Source: Caballeronia megalochromosomata
GTDB taxonomy: Bacteria > Pseudomonadota > Gammaproteobacteria > Burkholderiales > Burkholderiaceae
Assembly: GCA_001580565.1 (NCBI GenBank)
Contig: LRBF01000242.1
Coordinates: 1-45,372, forward strand
Direction of reading: 5' to 3'
Length of the DNA: 45,372 nucleotides
Below the pieces are notes generated by a model that was given only the letters and a program-made list of their open reading frames with translations, was not told the DNA's origin and did not search any database. A program made the translations under genes and the position numbers. Below are positions 34,325 through 42,958 of the stretch, one piece after another. The number at the start of each line of letters is the position of its first letter. The first letter of the stretch is position 1.

Positions 34325-35779
34325 ATGGCGACGACCCAGTCACCCGCAGGGCATGTGATTCTCGCGAGTGCCGATAGCGAGGCGTACCGCACGCTGCGCC
34401 GGCGACCCATGTCGCGCGCAGAAAGGTTCGAACTCGGCAGGAACCTGCGTCAGCAAGTCCCTCGCATCGATCTGGGCGATTGGAAAGCACCCGTCAATCG
34501 GCCAGACCCAATCGAGCTGATTAAGCAGTCTCACGAAGGAAGGCTGGATCGGCTCGTCCCCATTCGTGTCGGTCGGATGTTGGCTTCGCCCTACGGGTTT
34601 CTGCGTGGCACGGCAGTGGTCATGGCTCAAGACGTTGCCCATCTCCCGGCGACAGGTATCACCCCGGTAATCTGTGGCGATGCTCATCTGGGCAATTTTG
34701 GGTTCTACGCTTCGCCTGAGCGGGATCTCGTCATCGACCTGAACGATTTCGATGAAGCGCATCCCGGTGCCTGGGAATGGGATTTACGTCGACTCGTTGC
34801 GAGTATTTGGGTAGCGGGACGACACACTGGGGCGAGCGAATCGCAATGTCATGCGTCGGTGGCCTCGTGCGTAGCGGCATACCGTCAGGAGGTTCGGTTC
34901 CTGGCCGAGGAGCCGTTGTTGTCGCGCTCCTACGAGCGCATTGACGTGGACCGGCTGCACGAGAGGGCATCTGATACCGCGCTGCGCGATGAGATTGCGC
35001 GTGCGGCAAAGCGCGCACGTTCGCGTACCAGCGACCGCGCGCTGCCTCGGTTTACCACCGAGCGCGACGGGCGCCGGTACATCGTGGATGAGCCGCCGTT
35101 AATCACGCATGTTCCGGACGACGAGGCCGAACGGATAGCGGTCGCGCTCGATGAATACCTTCAGACGCTCGCACCGCACTGGCATCGTGTCCTCGGTGGT
35201 TACACCCTCGTGGATATCGCGCACAAGGTCGTGGGCGTCGGCAGCGTCGGGTTGCGGGCCTACGTCGCGCTGCTTGAGGGGAGCAGTGCCGACGACGTCG
35301 TGTTTTTGCAGCTCAAGCAGGCCCGTCGTTCAGTGCTGGCCCGCTTTGTTCACGGCGATTCGGCCTGGCACGCCCATCAGGGGCAGCGCGTTGTGGAGTA
35401 TCAGCAGGCGCTGCAGACGGTAAGCGATCCGTTGCTCGGTTGGACGACCATCGATGGCCTGCAGTATTACGTCCGGCAGTTTCGCAACATGAAGGGCACC
35501 GTTCCGCTGGATGCGCTCGACCCGTCGGCACTGACCGACTATGCTGGGATAGTCGGCCATCTTCTGGCAAAGGGGCACGCGCGGACCAGCGGTGCGTCTA
35601 TGATTGCCGGCTACGTCGGCTCGTCGGATAAGCTCGACCGAGCACTTTGCCGGTTCGCTCAGGCATACGCGGATCAAACAGAAGCCGATCACGAGAGATT
35701 GGTGAAAGCTGTCGCGCGCGGTGTGATGGCAGCGGAAAACGTCCAGCAGGGCGTGGGAAAGACAGCATTTCGACCGTAA
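34325..35779 (+). CDS. DUF2252-domain protein
   Basis: The 484-residue product (ATG 34325, preceded by ACGAGG) carries the DUF2252 hallmarks: PYGFLRGTAVVMAQD, then GDAHLGNFGFYASPERD with Gly118-Asp119-His121-Asn124, and DLNDFDEAHPGAWEWDLRRL. A later part is KVVGVGSVGLRAYVALLEG, and YVRQFRNMKG follows near the end. The G-D-x-H-x-x-N and D-F-D elements are like those of aminoglycoside phosphotransferase/kinase-like folds, so a kinase-type ATP-dependent activity is a reasonable inference for the family, not shown. Length is normal for the family. An upstream extension to 34256 is not supported. It is a single-gene unit, cytoplasmic. Confidence 0.88.
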   Translation: MATTQSPAGHVILASADSEAYRTLRRRPMSRAERFELGRNLRQQVPRIDLGDWKAPVNRPDPIELIKQSHEGRLDRLVPIRVGRMLASPYGFLRGTAVVMAQDVAHLPATGITPVICGDAHLGNFGFYASPERDLVIDLNDFDEAHPGAWEWDLRRLVASIWVAGRHTGASESQCHASVASCVAAYRQEVRFLAEEPLLSRSYERIDVDRLHERASDTALRDEIARAAKRARSRTSDRALPRFTTERDGRRYIVDEPPLITHVPDDEAERIAVALDEYLQTLAPHWHRVLGGYTLVDIAHKVVGVGSVGLRAYVALLEGSSADDVVFLQLKQARRSVLARFVHGDSAWHAHQGQRVVEYQQALQTVSDPLLGWTTIDGLQYYVRQFRNMKGTVPLDALDPSALTDYAGIVGHLLAKGHARTSGASMIAGYVGSSDKLDRALCRFAQAYADQTEADHERLVKAVARGVMAAENVQQGVGKTAFRP

Positions 35780-36008
35780 AGCGATTGACAGATAGTTCCA
35801 CGACCTCATTTTCGATCTAAAAACGGGTCAAGGCATTCGATCGGAGCTGAGTTCAGACGGATTTTCGTGGCTGCTATGCCCTGGCCACCTGCCGTTGAAA
35901 CTGCATCGGTACGATCGGCAGCAACGGGTCGCGTCCGGAAGTTCGGGCCAAGGTCGCCGGTGATGCGCCGCGCTCGTGCTGTTATCTTCGGCAACCGGCC
36001 GAGGGCGT

Positions 36009-36024
36009 GTGAAAACGTATTCAC
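36009..36024. repeat. Palindrome upstream of the transposase relic
   Basis: GTGAAAACGTATTCAC is a 16-bp near-perfect palindrome 38 bases before the relic start. It may belong to the end of an IS1182-type element or be a protein-binding site. The region 35780-36062 holds no supported gene. Confidence 0.35.
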
Positions 36025-36062
36025 CGCCTAAACTGAATCAACGCATTGAGACCGGATGACTC

Positions 36063-36203
36063 ATGAAGCGATTCGTTGAAGGCGATGATCGCAAGCAAAT
36101 CGCATTACTGCCCGAATGCGTAGACGACTTCTTGAGCGTGGAGGGAGAGGATAGACATGTTGAAGCCAAAGTGCCTGCCGCAGAAAAGAGGCTCAAGCAT
36201 TGA
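36063..36203 (+). pseudogene. IS1182-type transposase, N-terminal fragment
   Basis: The 46 codons start MKRFVEGDDRKQIALLPECV then DDFLSVEG. This is the standard opening of IS1182-family transposases (M-K/R-R-F-x-E-G-x-D-R-x-Q-x-x-L-L-P-E-x-x-D-D). The family sequence is lost after about residue 32 and the frame stops at TGA 36201. The DDE core is absent. Confidence 0.65.
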
Positions 36204-36341
36204 GTTCAATCGCAGTCAGCAGATGACTGATTCTAAGTCTACCGGCCGTTGACTTGAGTCGCTTGAAGGGCCGTTGAGGGTCGATACAACCATCGAAGTT
36301 AGCGAGATAGTGGTGTTCCGTTCGGACGCGCTGGTAAGCGA

Positions 36342-37406
36342 TTACGCACGAGCCACGCGGGATCGCGCGGACGCGTTCACCTTGCTGCGCTCGGGCGCCC
36401 GGTGCGGCCCGTCGGAAGCGCGGATGATTAGCTCAGGCGCCCAGACCTCCTGAAGTGATTGCGGTGATGCACCTTCGAGTCGCTGAGTCAGCATTTGGGC
36501 CATCCGCTTGCCCGCGCGATACGTTTCCGCTGAGAACGTTGTCAGCGCGGGCTGCACATATCTTCCGATCGGATGATTGTCTCCGCCAATCACGCCGACG
36601 TCATGCCCCGGCATCCTCCCCGTTTCCGCGATGCCGCGCAGCGCGCCCAGCGCAATCAGATCGTGCCCGCATACGATCGCCGTGGGCGGATCTGCGAGTT
36701 TAAGCAGCCGGCGCACGGCATCCGCGCCGCCTTCTTCCGAGATATCCGCCTCGATGCAGAGCGACTTGTCGAATCTGATTCCCGCTGCCCGCAAGGCTTC
36801 CGCATAGCCCGTTCGCTCGAGATGACTGAACATCAGATACTCCGGCGCGTGAACCAGCGCGATCCGGCGATGGCCCAGCGCGATGAACCGCGCACAGCCG
36901 GCGCGTCCGACGACCTGATGATCGATATCGACGAAGGGGAAGGCGTCGGACGTCTCGCTGCGGCCAAAGGCGACGAAGGGAATGTCGCGTTCGAGCAAAT
37001 AGGCGATGCGTTCATCCTGGCGCCGCGTGCGCCCGAACAGCAGCGCATCGACGCGCTGCCGCTCGATGAGACGCTTGAACACATCGATCTCCGTTTCAAC
37101 GCTGCGCGCAGACGCGACGATCACCTGATAGCCGGTGTTGTCCATCGCCTCGTTCACGCCCATCAGCATGTCCAGAAAAAACGGATGAGCAAATGATGTC
37201 TGCGGCGGCGACACGACGAACGCGATCGTATCCGCCGATCGCCGCCGCAAGCGACGCGCCGCCGGATCCGGCGAAAACCCGTGCAGCTCGGCGGCTTCCA
37301 GTACCCGCTTGCGCGTATCGGCGTTGACGTCCTCGCGGCCGTTTAGCGCCTTCGAGACGGTGCTGACGGACAGCTTCAGCTTCGCTGCAAATTCCTGGAT
37401 GTTCAT
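36342..37406 (-). CDS. LacI-family transcriptional regulator
   Basis: The 354-residue protein begins at ATG 37406 (GGAG upstream). The LacI helix-turn-helix stands at the N-terminus: MNIQEFAAKLKLSVSTVSKA, then LNGREDVNADTRKRVLEAA. A periplasmic-binding-protein-like effector domain follows (PFFLDMLMGVNEAMDNTGY, IERQRVDALLFG, CGHDLIALGALRGI). It ends ELIIRASDGPHRAP plus a basic tail. It is divergent from the catabolic operon. Several palindromes of CGAAAWCGWTTTCG type lie in the shared 387-bp interval and one more before the acyl-CoA dehydrogenase gene. LacI proteins usually bind such sites as dimers or tetramers and release them on binding a small molecule. Autoregulation and control of the operon are inferred. 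The effector is not known. Confidence 0.92.
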   Translation of the reverse strand: MNIQEFAAKLKLSVSTVSKALNGREDVNADTRKRVLEAAELHGFSPDPAARRLRRRSADTIAFVVSPPQTSFAHPFFLDMLMGVNEAMDNTGYQVIVASARSVETEIDVFKRLIERQRVDALLFGRTRRQDERIAYLLERDIPFVAFGRSETSDAFPFVDIDHQVVGRAGCARFIALGHRRIALVHAPEYLMFSHLERTGYAEALRAAGIRFDKSLCIEADISEEGGADAVRRLLKLADPPTAIVCGHDLIALGALRGIAETGRMPGHDVGVIGGDNHPIGRYVQPALTTFSAETYRAGKRMAQMLTQRLEGASPQSLQEVWAPELIIRASDGPHRAPERSKVNASARSRVARA

Positions 37407-37444
37407 TCCCGCTGCTCTCCACATGTCCGCTTCGCGCAAAGCGT

Positions 37445-37459
37445 CGAAAACGATTTTCG
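37445..37459. promoter_or_regulatory. Candidate LacI-family operator near the regulator start
   Basis: CGAAAACGATTTTCG, an almost symmetric CGAAAACG/CGATTTTCG box with one extra base, 39 bases upstream of the regulator ATG. It probably serves autorepression. Confidence 0.6.
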
Positions 37460-37510
37460 GACATTCTACGCGCCCGTAACGCCCTCGACCGATACCGCGG
37501 TGCCATTCTC

Positions 37511-37524
37511 CGAAATCGATTGCG
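37511..37524. promoter_or_regulatory. Weaker candidate operator
   Basis: CGAAATCGATTGCG differs from the symmetric box at two positions. It lies between the regulator start and the main operators. Confidence 0.35.
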
Positions 37525-37667
37525 AAAGCCGGTTGTTGGACGCGGCGCAGGCATCGGTGTTTACCCTTCGACGAAAACCGGAGTCCACCACGAAAGCGGC
37601 ATCGAACAGGGCGTTCCCGCCCTGACTGGGTGTGGCTCTTCACGAAATCGAACACTCGAATCGGAAC

Positions 37668-37681
37668 CGAAAACGATTTCG
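37668..37681. promoter_or_regulatory. Candidate LacI-family operator upstream of the operon promoter
   Basis: CGAAAACGATTTCG, a near-perfect palindrome centred on CG. It lies 67 bp (centre to centre) from the next copy and just upstream of a possible -35 element. Confidence 0.7.
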
Positions 37682-37700
37682 AACATAGGTTTTTCAATGC

Positions 37701-37729
37701 TTGAATTCCGTGGAAGTGGCTGCTATCTT
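37701..37729 (+). promoter_or_regulatory. Possible sigma-70 promoter of the catabolic operon
   Basis: TTGAAT at 37701-37706 and TATCTT at 37724-37729 are spaced exactly 17 bases. They lie between two operator copies, the downstream one covering the expected start site. Each hexamer matches four of six consensus bases. Confidence 0.45.
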
Positions 37730-37734
37730 TGTTT

Positions 37735-37748
37735 CGAAATCGTTTTCG
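37735..37748. promoter_or_regulatory. Candidate LacI-family operator at the operon start site
   Basis: CGAAATCGTTTTCG is the exact reverse complement of the copy at 37668-37681. Its place just after the -10 element suits repression by blocking polymerase. Confidence 0.7.
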
Positions 37749-37793
37749 AAAGAACGCAGAAAATTCTGAAGCAACAGGCACGTCCACTCAACG

Positions 37794-38195
37794 GTGAGCA
37801 TCTTGATCGAATATATCGTCACACCCAATGCGCCTCTGCCGCGCGGACATTACGCGCAGGCAACGAAAGCGAACGGTCTGGTTTTCGTCTCTGGACAATT
37901 GCCGCTCGAAAACGTAGACGGCGTCGTTCTTCCCGAAGGACTCGACGCGCAGGTTCATCAGGCTTTGTCGAACGTGCGTGAAGTGCTGCTGGCGGCGGGA
38001 AGCGATGTCGACAAGCTGTTGAGCGTGCAGATCTATGTCTCCGACATCGAAAACTGGCCGAGGGTGAACGAACTGTATCGGGCGTTCATCGGCGCTGACG
38101 CGCCCGCTCGAACCGTCGTGCCGTGTGGCCATTTGCACTATGGAGCGCATGTCGAGATCAGCGCGATCGCCCTGAGTGGCGACCTCGCCCGATAA
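37794..38195 (+). CDS. RidA-family (YjgF/UK114) protein
   Basis: The 133-residue protein carries the RidA fold pattern: VTPNAPLPRGHYAQATKANG, then LVFVSGQLPL, ALSNVREVLLAAGSDVDKLL, VQIYVSDIENWPRVNELYRA, and GAHVEISAIAL. RidA proteins hydrolyse reactive enamine/imine intermediates, and relatives act in catabolic pathways. Here it leads the operon, so it may deaminate or detoxify a pathway intermediate, or be a pathway-specific paralogue. The Arg of the canonical R-x-x-x-E/P-R active site region is in APARTVVPC. Start GTG 37794; a TTG at 37803 is the alternative. It is first downstream of the operator-flanked promoter. Confidence 0.85.
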   Translation: MSILIEYIVTPNAPLPRGHYAQATKANGLVFVSGQLPLENVDGVVLPEGLDAQVHQALSNVREVLLAAGSDVDKLLSVQIYVSDIENWPRVNELYRAFIGADAPARTVVPCGHLHYGAHVEISAIALSGDLAR

Positions 38196-38226
38196 ACCAC
38201 TGGCGCAGTTCAATCAGGAGATGACG

Positions 38227-39531
38227 ATGCAGGCGTTTGACTGGTACAGGGAAGCGGCTCCGGCAGAGCGGCGCACGTTCTGGGGATGCTTTTGCGGCTG
38301 GACGCTCGATAGCTTCGACAATCAGGTGCTGTCGTTTCTGTTGCCCGCGCTGATGGCAGCGTGGCATTTCTCGAAGACCGAAGCGGGACTGATCGCAACG
38401 TCGTCCCTGCTTGCGGCCGCGCTCGGCGGGTGGGTTTCGGGCATCCTGAGCGATCGTCACGGCCGCGTGCGCGTGCTGACGGGCTCCATCATCTGGTTCA
38501 CGGCGTTCAGCATCATCGCGGGATTCACCAACGCCTATCATCAGTTGCTGATCGTGCGCGCGTTACAGGGACTCGGCTTTGGTGCGGAGTGGGCTGTCGG
38601 CGCGGCGTTGATGGCGGAAGTAATCAACCCCGCGCATCGGGGCAAGGCGCTCGGGCTCGTGCAAAGCGGCTTCTCCGTTGGCTGGGCGCTCGCCGCCGTC
38701 ATCACGGGCCTGCTGCTCGCGTATCTGCCTGCGTCCATAGCATGGCGCTCGGCGTTTTGGATCGGCGTCGTTCCCGCGCTCGTCGTGCTGCTGATTCGCC
38801 GATACATCCCGGAGCCCGAGGTATTCCGCGAAATGAAGCGGGCGACGGGCGGCGCGGTCGTGGCGACATGGCGTTCGTCGTTCCGCGCAGATGTCCGCCG
38901 CTGGAGCCTGCTTGCCGCGCTGCTCGTCACGGGGCTCCAGGCCAGCAGCTACGCAATCATGATCTGGCTGCCGACGATGCTCATTCAAGTGCGTCATTTG
39001 CCGGTATCGACCGTGGCGCTGATGGCGACGATGATGAGCGCCGGCTCGTTCATCGGGCAGGTCGGTTTCGCGTATCTCAACGACGCCTTCGGCCGCCGCT
39101 TCACGGCCATCGCGTTCTGCATCTTCTCCGCGTCGCTGACGGCCTGCTATCTCTTCGTTCCGATGGACCCTTGGCTTCTCGCGATGCTCGGCCTGCCGGT
39201 CGGCATGGGTATCAACGGCGCGTTCGCCGGCATCGGACCGATGTTGTCGGAGCTGTTCCCGACCGAGATCCGCACGACATGCATGGGCTTTTCGTACAAC
39301 GCGGGCAAGTCGCTCGGCGCGCTGAGCGTCGCGCTGGTGGGTGCGGTGGCGGAGCGTATGGGCATGGTGGGATCGATCGCGCTGTTCGGCTTCATCGGCT
39401 ACTTTTGCGCGCTGCTCGCGCTGACCTTCCTGCCGGAGACTCGCGGCCGTGATCTCACCAACGTCGTCGCCGACGACACAGGCTACGAACAGGCCGATCT
39501 GCTCGAACAGGCAAGCCCGACGCGCAGATGA
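38227..39531 (+). CDS. MFS transporter (aromatic/organic acid:H+ symporter type)
   Basis: The start ATG 38227 (MQAFDWYREAAPAERRTFWG) is preferred since AGGAG lies six bases before it; the ATG at 38221 would be too close. The 434 residues show twelve hydrophobic segments with a central cytoplasmic loop. MFS motif A appears between helices 2 and 3 as GILSDRHGRVRV and is echoed by LNDAFGRRFTA in the second half. The opening WTLDSFDNQ and the LPETRGRDL end are characteristic of symporters for organic and aromatic acids or sialic acid-type substrates. It probably imports the substrate that the following enzymes activate to a CoA thioester. It lies in the inner membrane. Confidence 0.9.
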   Translation: MQAFDWYREAAPAERRTFWGCFCGWTLDSFDNQVLSFLLPALMAAWHFSKTEAGLIATSSLLAAALGGWVSGILSDRHGRVRVLTGSIIWFTAFSIIAGFTNAYHQLLIVRALQGLGFGAEWAVGAALMAEVINPAHRGKALGLVQSGFSVGWALAAVITGLLLAYLPASIAWRSAFWIGVVPALVVLLIRRYIPEPEVFREMKRATGGAVVATWRSSFRADVRRWSLLAALLVTGLQASSYAIMIWLPTMLIQVRHLPVSTVALMATMMSAGSFIGQVGFAYLNDAFGRRFTAIAFCIFSASLTACYLFVPMDPWLLAMLGLPVGMGINGAFAGIGPMLSELFPTEIRTTCMGFSYNAGKSLGALSVALVGAVAERMGMVGSIALFGFIGYFCALLALTFLPETRGRDLTNVVADDTGYEQADLLEQASPTRR

Positions 39532-39569
39532 GACTTCACCCTGCATCCATCGAAACATCGGAGACACGT

Positions 39570-40193
39570 ATGAGCAGTGAACCGGGGGTCGAGTTTTACG
39601 ATCCCGCCGCGGGCCACGGCCTGCCGCATGATCCGTTCAAGGCGATCGTCGCGCCGCGCCTCATCGGCTGGATATCGACACGTTCCGTGACCGGTCAGCC
39701 GAATCTCGCGCCGTACAGCTTCTTCGGCGCCTTCGCGAGCGCGCCGCCGATCATCGGCTTCTCCAGCGAAGGGCGCAAGGACAGCCTGCGCAACATCGAG
39801 GCGACGCACGAATTCGTGTGGAACCTCGCAACGCGTCCGCTCGCCGAGAAGATGAACCTGACTTCGGCGACCGTCGGGCCGGAAGTCGACGAATTCGAGC
39901 TGACGGGACTGACGCCCATCGCGGGGCGCAACGTATCGGCACCGCGAGTCGGCGAAGCGCCAGCTGCGCTCGAATGCAGGCTCTTGCAGGTCCTGCATCT
40001 GCACGACCTGCACGGCAAGCCCATCGACAACTGGCTCGTACTCGGGCAAGTAGTCGGCGTGCATATCCAGAAAGCGTATCTGAAGGACGGCCTTTTCGAT
40101 ACGCACGCCGCGCAGCCGATCATGCGCGCCGGCTATCGCGCGGACTACGCGCAGATTGGCGAAATGTTCGAGATGCATCGCCCGGTGGTCTGA
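39570..40193 (+). CDS. Flavin-reductase-like FMN-binding split-barrel protein
   Basis: The 207-residue protein starts at ATG 39570 with GGAGA upstream. It has the flavin reductase-like (DIM6/NTAB) pattern: FKAIVAPRLIGWISTRSVTG, then NLAPYSFFGAFASAPPIIGF and KDSLRNIEATHEFVWNLATR. GEAPAALECRLLQVLHLHDL follows, then VVGVHIQKAYLKDGLFDT. The family binds FMN and either reduces flavin for a partner or acts on quinone-like or CoA-linked compounds. No monooxygenase partner is in the window, so its role in the pathway is open. It follows the transporter by 38 bases. Confidence 0.85.
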   Translation: MSSEPGVEFYDPAAGHGLPHDPFKAIVAPRLIGWISTRSVTGQPNLAPYSFFGAFASAPPIIGFSSEGRKDSLRNIEATHEFVWNLATRPLAEKMNLTSATVGPEVDEFELTGLTPIAGRNVSAPRVGEAPAALECRLLQVLHLHDLHGKPIDNWLVLGQVVGVHIQKAYLKDGLFDTHAAQPIMRAGYRADYAQIGEMFEMHRPVV

Positions 40194-40229
40194 GCGCCGC
40201 GCAATGATCGGCACACGCGCGCCTTCGAT

Positions 40230-40243
40230 CGAAAACGATTTCG
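40230..40243. promoter_or_regulatory. Candidate LacI-family operator before the acyl-CoA dehydrogenase gene
   Basis: CGAAAACGATTTCG, identical to the copy at 37668-37681, lies 17 bases upstream of the ATG at 40260. This suggests a second regulated promoter or an internal control point. Confidence 0.65.
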
Positions 40244-40259
40244 GAAAAGTGAGATTGCA

Positions 40260-41420
40260 ATGACTCAAATCGACAACGAAGTATCCATGATCCGCGAAAC
40301 CGCACGACGCTTCGTGCGCAACCGGCTAGTCCCGCTCGAGCAGCAGATCGAAACCGACGACGACGTCAGTGAAGAACTCCTTGCGCGGTTGCGCTCGGAA
40401 GTCGCGGCGCTCGGGTTGTACGGGTTTAATCTGCCGGAAAGCATTGGCGGCCCGGGTCTGACCGCTGCCGCAAAAGTCGCGATTCTCGAGGAGCTGACGC
40501 ACACGTCGGTGCCGTTGAGCGAGGTGTTCGGTCATCTGCCGCTTCAGTTGTCACAGGCGAACGAGCGACAACGCGCCGAGCTTCTGCCAGACATTCTGGC
40601 AGGCCGGAAGATCGTCACGTATGCGTTGACCGAGCCTAACGCGGGCTCGGATCTGGGCGGCCTGCGCACGCGCGCCGAGAAAGCATCGGGCGGCTGGCTG
40701 CTCAACGGAGCCAAGCATTTCATCTCGCATGCGGAGACGGCGGATTACATCATCGTGCTCGCGCTCACCGACGCGTCGGCGCCGCTCAAGAGCAGGCTCA
40801 GCACGTTCATCGTTCGCCGCGGCAATCCGGGCGTCGTCGGCATGACGCGTTACAGGAAGATGGGCTGGCGCGGCTATCACCTGAACGGCTTCACGCTCGA
40901 GAACTGCTTCATTCCCGACGAAGATCTGCTCGGCGAGGTCAACGCCGGCTTCCTGGGCATGATGCAGTCGATCAACCAGGATCGCCTGCTGTCCGCGAGC
41001 CGCTCGCTCGGACTCTCTGCGCGGGCCCAGGCGATGGCCTGCGAATACGCGCAGGAGCGTAAGGCATTCGGTGCACATCTCGCACAGCATCAGGCGATCC
41101 AGTTCATGGTCGCCGACAACGACGTCGAGATCGAGGCGGCGCGCATGCTGATCCGCGCGGCGGCGGAAATGATCGAAAGCAAAGATCCGCACGCGCACGT
41201 CGCCGCGTGCCGCGCAAAGCTCTATGCGAGCGAGATGGGCTGCCGCGTGACGGATCGCGTGCTGCAGATTTTCGGCGGCATGGGTTACATGACGGAACTG
41301 CCCATCGAGCGCTTTTATCGCGATGCGCGGGCGTTTCGGATCGGCGAAGGCACGTCGGAGATGCAGCGGATTCAGATCGCACGCGCGGCGTTCGCATCGG
41401 GAGGTCGTCGTGGCCTTTGA
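40260..41420 (+). CDS. Acyl-CoA dehydrogenase
   Basis: The 386-residue protein has all acyl-CoA dehydrogenase signatures: YALTEPNAGSDLGGLRTRAE near residue 120, GAKHFISHAETADYIIV, KMGWRGYHLNGFTLENCFI, then ERKAFGAHLAQHQAIQFMVA-DNDVEIEAAR. The end has QIFGGMGYMTELPIERFYRD-ARAFRIGEGTSEMQ. The family's catalytic Glu is expected in the GEGTSE part or on the nearby helix. It oxidises an acyl-CoA to the 2,3-enoyl-CoA using FAD and passes electrons to ETF, whose beta subunit is encoded at the end of the window. The start ATG 40260 lies 17 bases after an operator copy. The stop overlaps the ligase start by 11 bases. Confidence 0.93.
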   Translation: MTQIDNEVSMIRETARRFVRNRLVPLEQQIETDDDVSEELLARLRSEVAALGLYGFNLPESIGGPGLTAAAKVAILEELTHTSVPLSEVFGHLPLQLSQANERQRAELLPDILAGRKIVTYALTEPNAGSDLGGLRTRAEKASGGWLLNGAKHFISHAETADYIIVLALTDASAPLKSRLSTFIVRRGNPGVVGMTRYRKMGWRGYHLNGFTLENCFIPDEDLLGEVNAGFLGMMQSINQDRLLSASRSLGLSARAQAMACEYAQERKAFGAHLAQHQAIQFMVADNDVEIEAARMLIRAAAEMIESKDPHAHVAACRAKLYASEMGCRVTDRVLQIFGGMGYMTELPIERFYRDARAFRIGEGTSEMQRIQIARAAFASGGRRGL

Positions 41421-42942
41421 TCTGCTCGAAGCCGGCAACACCGATCTCGTCGCACTGCATCACGGCGAACGCAGCTTCACGCGTGGCGAACTGAGCGTGG
41501 CGTCGCGTCGCGCAGCGTCGTTTTTGCACGAAGCCGGCGTGAGACGCGGCGATACCATCGCAGTCTGGTTGCCCGACGGCGCTGTCTGGATGCAGCTCTT
41601 CTTTGGCGCGGCGCAGCTCGGCGCCTTGATGGTGCCCGTGAGCACACGCTTCAGGCAGCAGGAAGCGCTGCATGTCGTGAAGACCGCCAAGGCGCGCGTG
41701 CTCTTCGTGCCAGAACGCTTTCTCGATTTCGACTATGCCGGCGCGGCGCGCGAGATCAAAGTTGCATGCGAGACGTTGCAGTGGGTCGTCGAAGTCCCGC
41801 AGTTCGACAGCCTCGAATGGAACGCACAGAAGCCGTACCCGCACTGGGATGGGCGCGACACCGATCTGCTGTGTACTTTCATGACCTCCGGCACGACCGG
41901 TCAGCCAAAGCTCGCCGCGCACACGGCGGGCGGCATCGCGCGGCATGCGCGCAACGTCGGCGGATATAACGACATGCGTGTGAACGACGTCATGCTCTGC
42001 GCGCTGCCGCTCTATGGCGTGCTCGGCTTCGTGCAGGCCATCGCGGCGCTGGCTTCGGGCGCGGCCTGCGTGCTGTTGCCCGTATTCAAGGCGGACGCGG
42101 CGGCCGCGGCCATCGAACGGCATCGCGTGACCCATTTCTTCGGTTCGGACGCGATGCTCGACATGGTGCTCGACGCCGGAGACTACTCGCTGGCGACTTG
42201 GCGTCGCGGCGCGTTTCCGGAGTACGCAGGGCTCGGGCGCAGTGTCATTGCAAAGGCATGGGATGCGTGGGGCGTGCGTCTGACCGCTCTCTATGGCATG
42301 TCCGAATGCTTCGCGATGACCGCGATGCGCGATCCGGAAGGGGACGCGGAGCAACGCGGTTTGCCCGGCGGCATGCCCATTTCTCCCGAGATCGCTTTCC
42401 GGATCGCCGATCCCGAGAGCGGCGCGACGCTTCCCGACCGGCAACAGGGCGAACTCCAACTGCGCGGATATAACGTCATGGCCGGCTATCTGAACAATCC
42501 CGCGGCGACGTCAGCGACCTTCACGGCGGACGGCTGGTTCATGACCGGCGATCTCGCCTACGCCGACGGCGTTTCCTTCTGCTATGTCGGTCGCATCAGG
42601 GACAGCCTGCGCCTGCGCGGTTATCTGGTCGATCCCGCCGAGATCGAGATATTCCTTGCGCAGCATCCTGGCGTGGAGGCGGCGCAGGTCGTCGGCGTTC
42701 ATGTTGAAGGCGAAGGGGACGTCGCCGTGGCGTTCATTCGCGAATCGAAGACGCCGGCAACCGAAGAGGCGTTGCTCGCCTGGTTGAAGCAGGGCATCGC
42801 CGGCTTCAAGGTGCCGCGCCGCATCGTGACCGTGCAAGCGTTTCCGCAGAAAGACGGTCCCAATGGCGTCAAGGTCCTCAGAAACGAGTTGCGCGAGATG
42901 GCGTCGCAACGCCTCGGACTTGCGCAAACAACATCGGCATGA
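41410..42942 (+). CDS. AMP-forming acyl-CoA synthetase (ligase)
   Basis: The start is GTG 41410 with GGGAGG five bases upstream; the reading frame is open further upstream but lies inside the dehydrogenase gene. The 510-residue protein shows ANL-superfamily cores: FMTSGTTGQPKLAAH (A3), LYGMSECFAMTAMR (A5), GELQLRGYNVMAGYLNN, GWFMTGDLAYAD (A7) and GRIRDSLRLRGYLVDPAEIE (A8). The catalytic C-terminal Lys lies in GPNGVKVLRNELR. It should activate a carboxylic acid to its CoA thioester with ATP. Substrate cannot be told, though the genes around point to a medium or branched organic acid. It is translationally coupled with the genes either side. Confidence 0.92.
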   Translation: MAFDLLEAGNTDLVALHHGERSFTRGELSVASRRAASFLHEAGVRRGDTIAVWLPDGAVWMQLFFGAAQLGALMVPVSTRFRQQEALHVVKTAKARVLFVPERFLDFDYAGAAREIKVACETLQWVVEVPQFDSLEWNAQKPYPHWDGRDTDLLCTFMTSGTTGQPKLAAHTAGGIARHARNVGGYNDMRVNDVMLCALPLYGVLGFVQAIAALASGAACVLLPVFKADAAAAAIERHRVTHFFGSDAMLDMVLDAGDYSLATWRRGAFPEYAGLGRSVIAKAWDAWGVRLTALYGMSECFAMTAMRDPEGDAEQRGLPGGMPISPEIAFRIADPESGATLPDRQQGELQLRGYNVMAGYLNNPAATSATFTADGWFMTGDLAYADGVSFCYVGRIRDSLRLRGYLVDPAEIEIFLAQHPGVEAAQVVGVHVEGEGDVAVAFIRESKTPATEEALLAWLKQGIAGFKVPRRIVTVQAFPQKDGPNGVKVLRNELREMASQRLGLAQTTSA

Positions 42943-42958
42943 CACGGGAGATCGAACC

